Assembly (NCBI RefSeq): GCF_964340395.1
Contig: NC_135569.1
Location: forward strand, 18,220,257-18,284,256
Reading direction: 5' to 3'
Origin: Glandiceps talaboti
Lineage: Eukaryota > Hemichordata > Enteropneusta > Spengelidae
DNA: 64,000 nt
Part shown: positions 27,530 through 39,335 of the stretch, one piece after another
How positions within the stretch are numbered: position 1 is the first letter of the stretch
How the letters are laid out: each line of letters opens with the position of its first letter
Program-made: the position numbers and the translations under genes
Notes under the pieces: generated by a model
Told to the model about the DNA's origin: nothing
Database searches by the model: none
Seen by the model: the letters and a program-made list of their open reading frames with translations, nothing else

Positions 27530-28090
27530 TCAGTAAACGCACTTGTCAGCAACTGATTCAAGCCCTCCTTTCTTCTAAACTCAACTATGGCAATGCACTT
27601 CTTTACGGACATATGAACACATCAAACCACTACAACATGCACAGAACACAGCTGCCAGGATCATCACACTGGTAAAGAAACGTCAACATATTACATCAAT
27701 ACTAAAGGAACTGCACTGGTTGCCTGTACAATACAGATTACAAAGTTCTCCTGACCACCTATAAAATATTGCATGGACTTTCACCACCTTACTTATCAGA
27801 CAGTATCAGTGAGAAGCAATCTCCATTCACTTCGGTCATCGGACAAATATTAACTTTTTGAACTCAAATACAGACTTAATTCCTTTGGTGGCTGTGCTTT
27901 CTCACATGCCTCACTTTGTCTTTGGAACAAATTGTCACTGGAGATTCGACAAAGCTAGACTCTCATAGTCAATGCCTTCAGGAAGAACCTTAAAACATAC
28001 TTATTCACAAAAGTTTTCAACATTTAACTGTACAGTGCCTCTGAACTTTACTTCGTATTGGATACAGGCACTCTATAAATTTCCTGATGG
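27530..28090 (+). pseudogene. Decayed non-LTR retrotransposon (CR1/L2-like), 3' part
   Basis: The conceptual protein, after at least two frame changes, reads through the well-known C-terminal region of LINE reverse transcriptases: QALLSSKLNYGNALLYG, then LQHAQNTAARIIT, then ILKELHWLPVQYRLQ, then TYKILHGLSPPYLSDSIS, then RSNLHSLRSSDKY, a stop, and LCLWNKLSLEIRQS. The palm and catalytic motifs lie further upstream in intact elements and are missing here. The tail at about 28060-28090 ('ggcactctataaatttcctg' then 'gattgat') resembles CR1/L2-type 3' ends. It is a 5'-truncated, frameshifted dead copy. Clade assignment is tentative. Confidence 0.85.
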
Positions 28091-28518
28091 ATTGATCTCT
28101 ATCGTTTTAGGAAGATCTCATTTTTGGAAGATCTCATTTTTGGAGGGTAATTTGTCTCCATCAAAGACTTTTTTTCATGAAACAGGATGTTAAAGTGTAA
28201 ATTTAAAAAAAAATCCAAACTTAAATGTAGAAATGTAGATAGCTGGATAGATTTTTGTTGAAGGCAGATTGTGTAAAATCTACATCAGTGCTGTTCTCAT
28301 GAGTTTTGTCTGTTTGTCAATAAAGAAGATGATCTGAAGGTTTATAGTTTGGATTGTAAGTGTGTACCTGCAGGGTATGACTTGCTCCATCTATACAGAT
28401 TACTATAAATGTCACCTTTAGATAAATGAGAAATGGGAAGAAAGGTCTTTATATCCTGAAGTGGAACCATAATTGTGGAATATCCCTAAGTCTTCTTCAA
28501 ATGTGTTGTAAATCCAAT
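28091..28518. other. Unannotated AT-rich sequence
   Basis: A 16-base tandem duplication (GGAAGATCTCATTTTT) at about 28111-28142; otherwise nothing recognised. Confidence 0.6.
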
Positions 28519-28730
28519 TCTGTGTTTTCCTTAAAATCACCTGATATTGTATGGCTTACCGTCAGTGTAGCGTAAATACAGAGTAAAATTGTGTTTTCCT
28601 TAAATCACCTGATATTGTATGGCTAACAGTCAGTGTAGCGTAAATACAGAGTAAAATTGTGTTTTCCTTAAATCACCTGATATTGTATGGCTAACAGTCA
28701 GTGTAGCGTAAATACAGAGTAAAATTGTTT
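28519..28730. repeat. 68-bp tandem repeat, about 3 copies
   Basis: Units contain CACCTGATATTGTATGGCT and CAGTCAGTGTAGCGTAAATA. The first copy differs from the next two by an extra A and a few substitutions. Confidence 0.93.
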
Positions 28731-29084
28731 ATTTGTTGCCAACCTGTTCATCCTTCAATATCAAATAGAGTCATAAAACATTGATCCAATCTATGATGAG
28801 GATGAGTTTTAAATACATCTGTCCATAGTAAAACCCAGTCTATGTGACTTGCTAGTCAAAGCAAATAAACTAAAACTAATGTAAAACTATTCATGCAAAA
28901 AATGCATCCTTCTGCCTGTCAATTAAGCCCCTAAAGGCATCTTGTATTGATGTGATCTCTGTGTGATTTGTTCCTATCATGCCTCAAACCTAGCAATGCC
29001 GTCAATTCAAACTATAGCAGATAAATCTAGCCATCAAGATATGGTACACCCTAACAATAGTCTTATGTCAAAGCCAATGGTGTC
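28731..29084. other. Unannotated AT-rich sequence
   Basis: Nothing recognised apart from the start of the chance open frame that enters the next array. Confidence 0.55.
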
Positions 29085-29420
29085 AATTTTAGACATGGTA
29101 CATAATTCTGTCATCCCAATGGTGTCAATTTTAGACATGGTACATTCTGCCTTCCCAGTGATGTCAATTTTAGACATGGCACATTCTGCCGTCCCAGTGA
29201 TGTTAATTTTAGACATGGTACATTCTGCCGTCCCAGTGATGTTAATTTTAGACATGGTACATTCTGCCTTCCCAGTGATGTTAATTTTAGACATGGTACA
29301 TTCTGCCGTCCCAGTGATGTCAATTTTAGACATGGTACATTCTGCCGTCCCAGTGATGTCAATTTTAGACATGGTACATTCTGCCTTCCCAGTGATGTCA
29401 ATTTTAGACATGGTATGTCC
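29085..29420. repeat. 39-bp minisatellite, about 8-9 copies
   Basis: Units contain GTCAATTTTAGACATGGTAC and ATTCTGCCGTCCCAGTGAT. Since 39 is a multiple of three, a 160-codon + frame (28963-29445, period of 13 residues) and two - frames stay open. With several frames open at once and no domain, I treat it as non-coding. Confidence 0.93.
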
Positions 29421-29715
29421 TGCCCATCCAATGGTGCATTTTTAACATTGAAGATGAAGCTGTCAGTTCTTATAAAATATTACTTGTCATTACTGTTTGT
29501 CATCTATGCTAATAGTCAATCTCAACATTACTAATAGTCAATATTAAATAATATTCAATTAATAAAAGTGACTAATTGCTATGATACATACAATTGTTTT
29601 TTTTAGCTATATTCATATCAAAATAATAAGCCATTATGTTCAAGTTTGATGAGTACAAACAACATGTTGATAATGGCACAGAACATATCATACATGTAAT
29701 ATAAACATATATGAC
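29421..29715. other. Unannotated AT-rich spacer
   Basis: Nothing recognised. Confidence 0.55.
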
Positions 29716-32700
29716 CTGTCAACATAGCTTACATTACCACAGTAGGTTTACTAGTGGTTAGCTGTCAACATAGTTTACATTACCACAGTAGGTTTACTAG
29801 TGGTTAGCTGTCAACATAGCTTACATTACCGCAGTAGGTTTACTAGTGATTAGCTGTCAACATAGCTTACATTACCGCAGTAGGTTTACTAGTGGTTAGC
29901 TGTCAACATAGCCTAAATTACCACAGTAGATTTACTAGTGGTTAGCTGTCAACATAGTTTACATTACCACAGTAGGTTTACTAGTGGTTGGCTGTCAACA
30001 TAGTTTACATTACCACAGTAGGTTTACTAGTGGTTGGCTGTCAACATAGTTTACATTACCACAGTAGGTTTACTAGTGGTTGGCTGTCAACATAGTTTAC
30101 ATTACCACAGTAGGTTTACTAGTGGTTGGCTGTCAACATAGTTTACATTACCACAGTAGGTTTACTAGTGGTTAGCTGTCAACATAGTTTACATTACCAC
30201 AGTAGGTTTACTAGTGGTTGGCTGTCAACATAGTTTACATTACCACAGTAGGTTTACTAGTGGTTAGCTGTCAACATAGCCTACATTACCACAGTAGATT
30301 TACTAGTGGTTAGCTGTCAACATAGCCTACATTACCACAGTAGGTTTACTTGTGATTAGCTGTCAACATAGCCTAAATTACCACAGTAGGTTTACTAGTG
30401 GTTGGTTGTCAACATAGCTTACATTACCACAGTAGGTTTACTAGTGGTTAGTTGTCAACATAGCTTACATTACCACAGTAGGTTTACTAGTGGTTAGCTG
30501 TCAACATAGCTTACATTACCACAGTAGGTTTACTAGTGGTTAGCTGTCAACATAGCTTACATTACCACAGTAGGTTTACTAGTGGTTAGTTGTCAACATA
30601 GCTTACATTACCACAGTAGGTTTACTAGTGGTTAGCTGTCAACATAGCTTACATTACCACAGTAGGTTTACTAGTGGTTAGCTGTCAACATAGCCTACAT
30701 TACCACAGTAGGTTTACTTGTGATTAGCTGTCAACATAGCCTAAATTACCACAGTAGGTTTACTAGTGGTTAGCTGTCAACATAGCTTACATTACCACAG
30801 TAGGTTTACTAGTGGTTAGCTGTCAACATAGCCTAAATTACCACAGTAGGTTTACTAGTGGTTAGCTGTCAACATAGCCTAAATTACCACAGTAGGTTTA
30901 CTAGTGGTTGGCTGTCAACATAGCCTAAATTACCACATTAGGTTTACTAGTGGTTGGCTGTCAACATAGCTTAAATTACCACAGTAGGTTTACTAGTGGT
31001 TAGCTGTCAACATAGCCTAAATTACCACAGTAGGTTTACTAGTGGTTGGTTGTCAACATAGCCTAAATTACCACAGTAGGTTTACTAGTGGTTGGCTGTC
31101 AACATAGCCTAAATTACCACATTAGGTTTACTAGTGGTTGGCTGTCAACATAGCTTAAATTACCACAGTAGGTTTACTAGTGGTTAGCTGTCAACATAGC
31201 TTACATTACCACAGTAGGTTTACTAGTGATTAGCTGTCAACATAGCCTAAATTACCACAGTAGGTTTACTAGTGGTTGGCTGTCAACATAGCCTAAATTA
31301 CCACAGTAGGTTTACTAGTGGTTAGCTGTCAACATAGCCTAAATTACCACAGTAGGTTTACTAGTGGTTAGCTGTCAACATAGCCTAAATTACCACAGTA
31401 GGTTTACTAGTGGTTAGCTGTCAACATAGCCTAAATTACCACAGTAGGTTTACTAGTGGTTAGCTGTCAACATAGCCTAAATTACCACAGTAGGTTTACT
31501 AGTGGTTAGCTGTCAACATAGCTTACATTACCACAGTAGGTTTACTAGTGGTTAGCTGTCAACATAGCCTAAATTACCACAGTAGGTTTACTAGTGGTTA
31601 GCTGTCAACATAGCTTAAATTACCACAGTAGGTTTACTAGTGATTAGCTGTCAACATAGCTTATATTACCACAGTAGGTTTACTAGTGGTTAGCTGTCAA
31701 CATAGCCTAAATTACCTCTGTAGGTTTACTAGTGGTTAGCTGTCAACATAGCCTAAATTACCACAGTAGGTTTACTAGTGGTTAGCTGTCAACATAGCCT
31801 AAATTACCACAGTAGATTTACTAGTGGTTAGCTGTCAACATAGCCTACATTACCTCTGTAGGTTTACTAGTGGTTAGCTGTCAACATAGTTTACATTACC
31901 ACAGTAGGTTTACTAGTGGTTGGTTGTCAACATAGCCTAAATTACCACAGTAGGTTTACTAGTGGTTAGCTGTCAACATAGCCTAAATTACCTCAGTAGG
32001 TTTACTAGTGGTTAGCTGTCAACATAGCCTAAATTACCACAGTAGGTTTACTAGTGGTTAGCTGTCAACATAGCCTAAATTACCACAGTAGGTTTACTAG
32101 TGGTTAGCTGTCAACATAGCCTAAATTACCACAGTAGGTTTACTAGTGGTTAGCTGTCAACATAGCCTAAATTACCACAGTAGGTTTACTAGTGGTTAGC
32201 TGTCAACATAGCCTAAATTACCTCAGTAGGTTTACTAGTGATTAGCTGTCAACATAGCCTAAATTACCACAGTAGGTTTACTAGTGGTTAGCTGTCAACA
32301 TAGCCTAAATTACCACAGTAGGTTTACTAGTGGTTAGCTGTCAACATAGCCTAAATTACCTCTGTAGGTTTACTAGTGGTTAGCTGTCAACATAGCTTAA
32401 ATTACCACAATAGGTTTACTAGTGGTTAGCTGTCAACATAGCTTACATTACCACAGTAGGTTTACTAGTGGTTAGCTGTCAACATAGCTTACATTACCAC
32501 AGTAGGTTTACTAGTGGTTAGCTGTCAACATAGCTTACATTACCACAGTAGGTTTACTAGTGGTTAGCTGTCAACATAGCTTACATTACCACAGTAGGTT
32601 TACTAGTGGTTAGCTGTCAACATAGCTTAAATTACCACAGTAGGTTTACTAGTGGTTGGCTGTCAACATAGCTTAAATTACCACAGTAGGTTTACTAGTG

Positions 32701-33311
32701 GTTAGCTGTCAACATAGCCTAAATTACCACAGTAGGTTTACTAGTGGTTAGCTGTCAACATAGTTTACATTACCACAGTAGGTTTACTAGTGGTTATAAG
32801 CTGTCAACATAGCTTACATTACCACAGTAGGTTTACTTGTGATTAGCTGTCAACATAGCTTACATTACCGCAGTAGGTTTACTAGTGGTTAGCTGTCAAC
32901 ATAGCCTAAATTACCTCTGTAGGTTTACTAGTGGTTAGCTGTCAACATAGCTTACATTACCACAGTAGGTTTACTAGTGGTTAGCTGTCAACATAGTTTA
33001 CATTACCACAGTAGGTTTACTAGTGATTAGCTGTCAACATAGCCTAAATTACCACAGTAGGTTTACTAGTGGTTAGCTGTCAACATAGTTTACATTACCA
33101 CAGTAGGTTTACTAGTGGTTAGCTGTCAACATAGCTTACATTACCACAGTAGGTTTACTAGTGGTTGGCTGTCAACATAGCTTAAATTACCACAGTAGGT
33201 TTACTAGTGGTTAGCTGTCAACATAGTTTACATTACCACAGTAGGTTTACTAGTGATTAGCTGTCAACATAGCTTACATTACCACAGTAGATTTACTAGT
33301 GGTTGGCTGTC
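29716..33311. repeat. 46-bp minisatellite, about 78 copies
   Basis: The largest array here (3.6 kb). Unit of 46 bp contains CTGTCAACATAGC, TAAATTACCACAGTAGG and TTTACTAGTGGTTAG. Regular variants (TTACATT/CTAAATT, GGTTAG/GGTTGG, CCACAG/CCTCTG) occur in mixed blocks. One unit near 32798 has a 3-bp insertion. Stops interrupt every frame, so it is not coding. Confidence 0.97.
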
Positions 33312-33805
33312 ACAAGAGTTCATATGACTCTATCTGGTTTTGTAATCTGTGTTACTGCCTTTGGTTGTGTCAGAAGTCAGTAGAAATATAAATGATAATC
33401 AGGTTGGTACACAAGTACAGTGTGTGTAAGTGCTACAATTACATACCTGTCTAATACCTCCCTTGAGGTTAATACTAGTTATTACTTTATACAAAATTCA
33501 AAGTACTTTGTGTAGGCTATCAGAATTCAATCATTTTTAAATCATCCTTATTAAACAAACATATGAAAAGACATTTCTATAATACTTCTGAAAACAGCAC
33601 AGCTATGAATTTCTATTTGCATGACAGTCAAGTGATTATCTGAATTCTGTAAGCAGTATAATGGCTTAACATTTCAAGTGTAAAGGGAAACTCTCTAGTT
33701 ATTTAAGGGCAAATTAGTTATTTCAAGTATGACTCACTTCAATTAAATTCAATTCTATTCATGACTTTATTTCTCTTTGGATTCACCCAAACTTACTATT
33801 TACGT
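33312..33805. other. Unannotated AT-rich sequence
   Basis: Nothing recognised. Confidence 0.6.
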
Positions 33806-34735
33806 GAAAAAATGTACACAACTGATGACTAAAACGCATATATACATACAAAAATGTACATAACTGATGACTAAAACACATATATACATACAAAAATGTA
33901 CATAACTGATGACTAAAACACATATATACATACAAAAATGTACATAACTGATGACTAAAACACATATATACATACAAAAATGTACACAACTGATGACTAA
34001 AACACATATATACATACAAAAATGTACATAACTGATGACTAAAACACATATATACATACAAAAATGTACATAACTGATGACTAAAACACATTACATACAA
34101 AAATGTACATAACTGATGACTAAAACACATATATACATACAAAAATGTACACAACTGATGACTAAAACACATATATACATACAAAAATGTACACAACTGA
34201 TGACTAAAACACATATATACATACAAAAATGTACATAACTGATGACTAAAACACATATATACATACAAAAATGTACACAACTGATGACTAAAACACATAT
34301 ATACATACAAAAATGTACATAACTGATGACTAAAACACATATATACATACAAAAATGTACACAACTGATGACTAAAACACATATATACATACAAAAATGT
34401 ACATAACTGATGACTAAAACACATATATACATACAAAAATGTACATAACTGATGACTAAAACACATATATACATACAAAAATGTACACAACTGATGACTA
34501 AAACACTTTATATACATACAAAAATGTACATAACTGATGACTAAAACACATATATACATACAAAAATGTATATAACTGATGACTAAAACACTTTATATAC
34601 ATACAAAAATGTACACAACTGATGACTAAAACACATATATACATACAAAAATGTACATAACTGATGACTAAAACACTTTATATCCATACAAAAATGTACA
34701 CAACTGATGACTAAAACACATATATATACATACAA
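33806..34735. repeat. 42-bp minisatellite, about 22 copies
   Basis: Unit of 42 bp contains AAAAATGTACATAACTGATG and ACTAAAACACATATATACAT. The length divides by three, so a 258-codon minus frame (period of 14 residues) stays open; other minus frames are also long. Treated as a repeat shadow. Confidence 0.97.
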
Positions 34736-34927
34736 AAAGAAACACAATTTGAATCAGAATGTAACTACAGGAAAATAATACATTTGATATATTAAAGCTT
34801 TACTTGTAGTGTATACCCTCACCATCGAATACAATGGATTTAAAGGTCAAGAATATATTGGACTTTGTACAACAGTATAGTATAGTCGTGTGGCATGGAC
34901 AACTGCACAATACTTTTTGTACTGTAA

Positions 34928-35735
34928 CATTACATGGAAAGTGTTATTACATGTACATGACATTGATTACTGTTCTGTGTGTACATTACATGGAAAGTGT
35001 TATTACATGTACATGACATTGATTACTGTTCTGTGTGTACATTACATGGAAAGTGTTATTACATGTACATGACATTGATTACTGTTCTGTGTGTACATTA
35101 CATGGAAAGTGTTATTACATGTACATGACATTGATTACTGTTCTGTGTGTACATTACATGGAAAGTGTTATTACATGTACATGACATTGATTACTGTTCT
35201 GTGTGTACATTACATGGAAAGTGTTATTACATGTACATGACATTGATTACTGTTCTGTGTGTACATTACATGGAAAGTGTTATTACATGTACATGACATT
35301 GATTACTGTTCTGTGTGTACATTACATGGAAAGTGTTATTACATGTACATGACATTGATTACTGTTCTGTGTGTACATTACATGGAAAGTGATGTTACAT
35401 GTACATGACATTGATTACTGTTCTGTGTGTACATTACATGGAAAGTGTTATTACATGTACATGACATTGATTACTGTTCTGTGTGTACATTACATGGAAA
35501 GTGTTATTACATGTACATGACATTGATTACTGTTCTGTGTGTACATTACATGGAAAGTGTTATTACATGTACATGACATTGATTACTGTTCTGTGTGTAC
35601 ATTACATGGAAAGTGTTATTACATGTACATGACATTGATTACTGTTCTGTGTGTACATTACATGGAAAGTGATGTTACATTATTGTATGCATTGATTACT
35701 GTTGTGTACATTACATGGAAAGTGTTGTATGCATT
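34928..35735. repeat. 56-bp minisatellite, about 14 copies
   Basis: Unit contains ACATTACATGGAAAGTGTTA, TTACATGTACATGACATTG and ATTACTGTTCTGTGTGT. Nearly identical copies until the last two, which are degenerate (35660-35735). Confidence 0.96.
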
Positions 35736-36366
35736 GATCACAATTCTGTTAAAATAATTAAGTGATTAGTATTTGGACAGATTATTGCTAGTCTAGGAAT
35801 AATATATAAACAGTAAACACTTAATCTTAATTGTTGAAAGATCTCTCTATCCGAGTTCTTTGAAAGATTGGTATGTAGTGGTGTTTCGAATTCCCTTTTT
35901 TTCAGTATCATAAATTTGAATGTCACATTGCACTATTTTGAAACACTTTACACTGTGGTATTCATTGATATAGGATGCTAGGGGTAAGGTATCCCAGATG
36001 AATGCAGTAATTAGATATCCTTACTAGATATAAGTCTACAATCACCTATGGGACATAATTAAGATAGTATGTGTCATTATAAGTTGGAGATTAGATTTAA
36101 ATTACATTTATAACCCTCAGTGTCACAATTATGCTATTTTCTGGATGACAGATGAGAAAACTCAAAATAGATATTATTAAATCTTTAGCTATGTAAATTA
36201 ACTTTGGCTAATATCAGTAATATAAAAGACATGTCATAAACATTGTAGAACAACCAAATCATAGAAAACGTTTTCAGCCTGAATACGGCTGAACGATACT
36301 GAGTGATATTAAAACTCCAGACTTTTGATGTGTAGGTTGCATACATTAAAGACAGGGCCTCAGAAC
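35736..36366. other. Unannotated AT-rich sequence
   Basis: Nothing recognised. Confidence 0.6.
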
Positions 36367-36615
36367 GTGGTAGGTTTTGAGGTACTGGTTGTAATATATA
36401 ACTATTATCCACCTTTAGTGGTAGGTTTTGAGGTACTGGTTGTCACTGTCATGATAATCTTTTAATTAACTTGCATAGTTTTAACAGTTTTACTCTTGTC
36501 TCATGTCGGTAGTTTTGGTATTGTCTTGTATGGATTGTAGATTGTTCGTTCTGAGCGACATCGCAACATTTTCCTAGTGTTTTTTTTTTTAAATGATGCA
36601 CAATGGCAATAAATA

Positions 36616-36649
<34 letters not shown>

Positions 36650-36909
36650 ATATAACTATTATCCACCTTTAGTGGTAGGTTTTGAGATACTGGTTGTAAT
36701 ATATAACTATTATCCACCTTTAGTGGTACGTTTTGAGGTACTGGTTGTAATATATAACTATTATCCACTCAAGTTGGATCCACAACTAGTACCTCAAAAC
36801 CTACCACTCAAGGTGGACAGTTATATATTACAACCAGTACCTCAAAAACCTACCACTAAAGATGGATAATAGTTAATATATATTACAACCATTACCTCAA
36901 AACCTACCA
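36367..36909. repeat. 51-bp repeats in direct and inverted order
   Basis: A unit with TAATATATAACTATTATCC, ACCTTTAGTGGTAGG and TTTTGAGGTACTGGTTG lies in direct orientation at 36367-36442 and 36648-36775, and in inverted orientation at 36784-36909. The two halves could fold into a long hairpin. A retroposon tail splits the direct block. Confidence 0.9.
36443..36647 (+). mobile_element. LINE/SINE 3' tail inserted in the 51-bp array
   Basis: About 205 bp ending 'caatggcaataaatat' then (ATT)n. It interrupts the 51-bp repeat at GGTTGT^AATATATA, and the repeat phase resumes directly after it. Fits a 5'-truncated non-LTR element; no clear target duplication seen. Confidence 0.6.
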
Positions 36910-36965
36910 ACCATCCATGCATGCATGTGATCAGCCTCATGAATACTTGTTTTGAAATTCATTCT

Positions 36966-37672
36966 CCAAGCAGTCAGATAATGCTGTCCACTGCCTCAGA
37001 GTCACGCTATCAAGCAGTCAGATAATGCTGTCCACTGCCTCAGAGTCACGCTATCAAGCAGTCAGATAATGCTGTCCACTGCCTCAGAGTCACGCTATCA
37101 GGCAGTCAGATAATGCTGTCCACTGCCTCAGAGTCACGCTATCAAGCAGTCAGATAATGCTGTCCACTGCCTCAGAGTCACGCTATCAAGCAGTCAGATA
37201 ATGTTGTCCACTGCCTCAGAGTCACACTATCAAGCAGTCAGATAATGCTGTCCACTGCCTCAGAGTCACGCTATCGAGCAGTCAGATAATGCTGTCCACT
37301 GCCTCAGAGTCACGCTATCAAGCAGTCAGATAATGCTGTCCACTGCCTCAGAGTCACACTATCAAGCAGTCAGATAATGTTGTCCACTGCCTCAGAGTCA
37401 CACTATCAAGCAGTCAGATAATGCTGTCCACTGCCTCAGAGTCACGCTATCAAGCAGTCAGATAATGCTGTCCACTGCCTCAGAGTCACACTATCAGGCA
37501 GTCAGATAATGCTGTCCACTGCCTCAGAGTCACGCTATCAAGCAGTCAGATAATGCTGTCCACTGCCTCAGAGTCACGCTATCAGGCAGTCAGATAATGC
37601 TGTCCACTGCCTCAGAGTCACGCTATCAAGCAGTCAGATAATGCTGTCCACTGCCTCAGAGTCACGCTATCA
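36966..37672. repeat. 44-bp minisatellite, 16 copies
   Basis: Unit contains AAGCAGTCAGATAATGCTG and TCCACTGCCTCAGAGTCACG. Variants are limited to AAG/AGG/GAG, CTG/TTG and CACG/CACA. Confidence 0.97.
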
Positions 37673-38384
37673 ATCATGTCAATTTCCCTGTCCTGATTTA
37701 TTTATATTCACTGATTAGATTTATTATTTTTATAAGTTAGATATAAAAAATTTACTCAGAATTATGATTAAACATAAAAAGGCAAATTTATTCATGTGAA
37801 AATTTGATAAATCATTCTTGTGTGATATTATTTTGGAGACTCTGAGAAATAATGCAATCTATCTTTGTCATAGTTTACTTCATTTTTACTCTAGGGAAAT
37901 CAGTTGATAAAGTGATAGACAACTAAACTAGGTGACCAACCTAGCAGCTTGTTGCTCTTTCAATAATTGGGTTGTTGCTAGGATACAAGTAGATTGCTTC
38001 ATCATTTGTAAATAGATATATAGCACACTAGTGTAATTTCTGTGGTAAATTCCCCATTAGAGTTTAACAAGTTTATTGTTATACATGTGTACATGTAAAT
38101 GTTTTTAACTTCTAACGTTATTGACTCAAAAATATGAAATTATTAGATGAGAAGATACCAGTGATGGGTTATGTTTAAACATTTGGAGTTTTATAATATG
38201 ATGTAATAATTGTAGAGTGTGACCCAACATCCATATTTTTATGATATTGTTTGATTATGAATGTCTCTTTTGTGTCATTATTATATAAAATTACCCTCAC
38301 TTTGTGTGCAGATATTAAAAGAAAATGAAAACTCATTATTTGAGATTGTAAATGTTACCTGTCTTAAGGTTTGTGTAAGTTTAT
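37673..38384. other. Unannotated AT-rich sequence upstream of the zinc-finger exon
   Basis: No upstream exon recognised; presumed intron if the zinc-finger gene extends to the left. Confidence 0.5.
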
Positions 38385-38450
38385 CCCCCCCCCCCCCCCT
38401 GGGCGAAGCCTGATGGGGGCTGCTACGTTGGGTTCTGTTCATCTGTCCAT
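38385..38450 (+). mobile_element. 5' fragment of family C element
   Basis: A run of 15 C (38385-38399), then GGGCGAAGCC, GATGGGGGCT and a 'ctgttcatctgtcc' tail. It matches in order the reverse complement of the end of the element at 62751-63404. Confidence 0.55.
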
Positions 38451-38553
38451 TTATCCTAATTCATCATACTAGTGGTTAGTGTGTATAAATTATCTGTCAA
38501 AGCACTCTGTTCAGATTATAATAACAAATGAATATATTTTCCTTTGTTTCCAG

Positions 38554-38744
38554 GGCAACAAAGAAACTGTTATGTTTTGTTTGTAATGTGACTCTGAACT
38601 CGGAAGCACAGTTGGAAAGTCACATAAAGAGTTACAAACATCAACAGAAAGTTTTACAAGAGAAGAGAGGAACGAAGGCCTTACAAGGAAGATGGGGGTC
38701 AACAAATGGTGCTAGCCCTCATTCCATACATCCACCTACCAATG
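38554..38744 (+). CDS. ZNF385-family zinc-finger protein, internal exon
   Basis: A 191-bp exon bounded by a pyrimidine-rich acceptor (cctttgtttccag) and donor AATG|GTAAGT. It encodes ATKKLLCFVCNVTLNS and the rest of a finger with Cys-X2-Cys-X12-His-X5-His spacing, the U1/JAZ class known in ZNF385 and ZNF346 for binding double-stranded RNA or structured nucleic acid. The pattern NSxxQLExHxKxxKH resembles the second finger of vertebrate ZNF385 proteins. After the finger comes a basic stretch (KVLQEKRGTKALQGRWGS) and a Ser/Pro-rich end. The exon starts with the last base of a codon and ends with the first base of the next, which fits exon 41004-41275 exactly. Its last 20 or so bases are the first unit of the minisatellite that follows. 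Earlier exons, including the N terminus, were not found. Confidence 0.9.
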
Positions 38745-39335
38745 GTAAGTACTACATTCCATACATCTGCCTACCAATGGTAAGTACTACATTCTATTCC
38801 ATACATCCACCTACCAATGGTAAGTATTACATTCTATTCCATACATCCACCTACCAATGGTAAGTACTACATTCTATTCCATACATCCACCTACCAATGG
38901 TAAGTACTACATTCCATACATCCACCTACCAATGGTAAGTATTACATTCCATACATCCACCTACCAATGGTAAGTATTACATTCCATACATCCACCTACC
39001 AATGGTAAGTACTACATTCCATACATCTGCCTACCAATGGTAAGTACTACATTCTATTCCATACATCCACCTACCAATGGTAAGTACTACATTCTATTCC
39101 ATACATCCACCTACCAATGGTAAGTACTACATTCCATACATCTGCCTACCAATGGTAAGTACTACATTCCATACATCCTACCTACCAATGGTAAGTACTA
39201 CATTCCATACATCCACCTACCAATGGTAAGTACTACATTCCATACATCCACCTACCAATGGTAAGTACTACATTCCATACATCCACCTACCAATGGTAAG
39301 TACTACATTCCATACATCCACCTACCAATGGTAAA
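38721..39335 (+). repeat. 35/40-bp minisatellite duplicating exon end and splice donor, 17 copies
   Basis: Units of 35 bp (or 40 bp with an extra TTCTA) contain CATACATCCACCTACCAATG followed by GTAAGT. The first unit is the 3' end of the zinc-finger exon. Exon-end equivalents fall at 38744, 38779, 38819, 38859, 38899, 38934, 38969, 39004, 39039, 39079, 39119, 39154, 39190, 39225, 39260, 39295 and 39330; the first 16 keep ATG|GTAAGT and the last has GTAAAA. All are on the sense strand of the gene. Confidence 0.97.

Noticed and set aside
28963-29445. 160-codon frame with a 13-residue repeat
   Set aside because: The 39-bp array is open on both strands; no start context or domain.
33783-34559. 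258-codon minus-strand frame with a 14-residue repeat rich in Cys, Phe and Tyr
   Set aside because: Produced by a 42-bp unit (multiple of three) without stops; the flanks have no coding signal.
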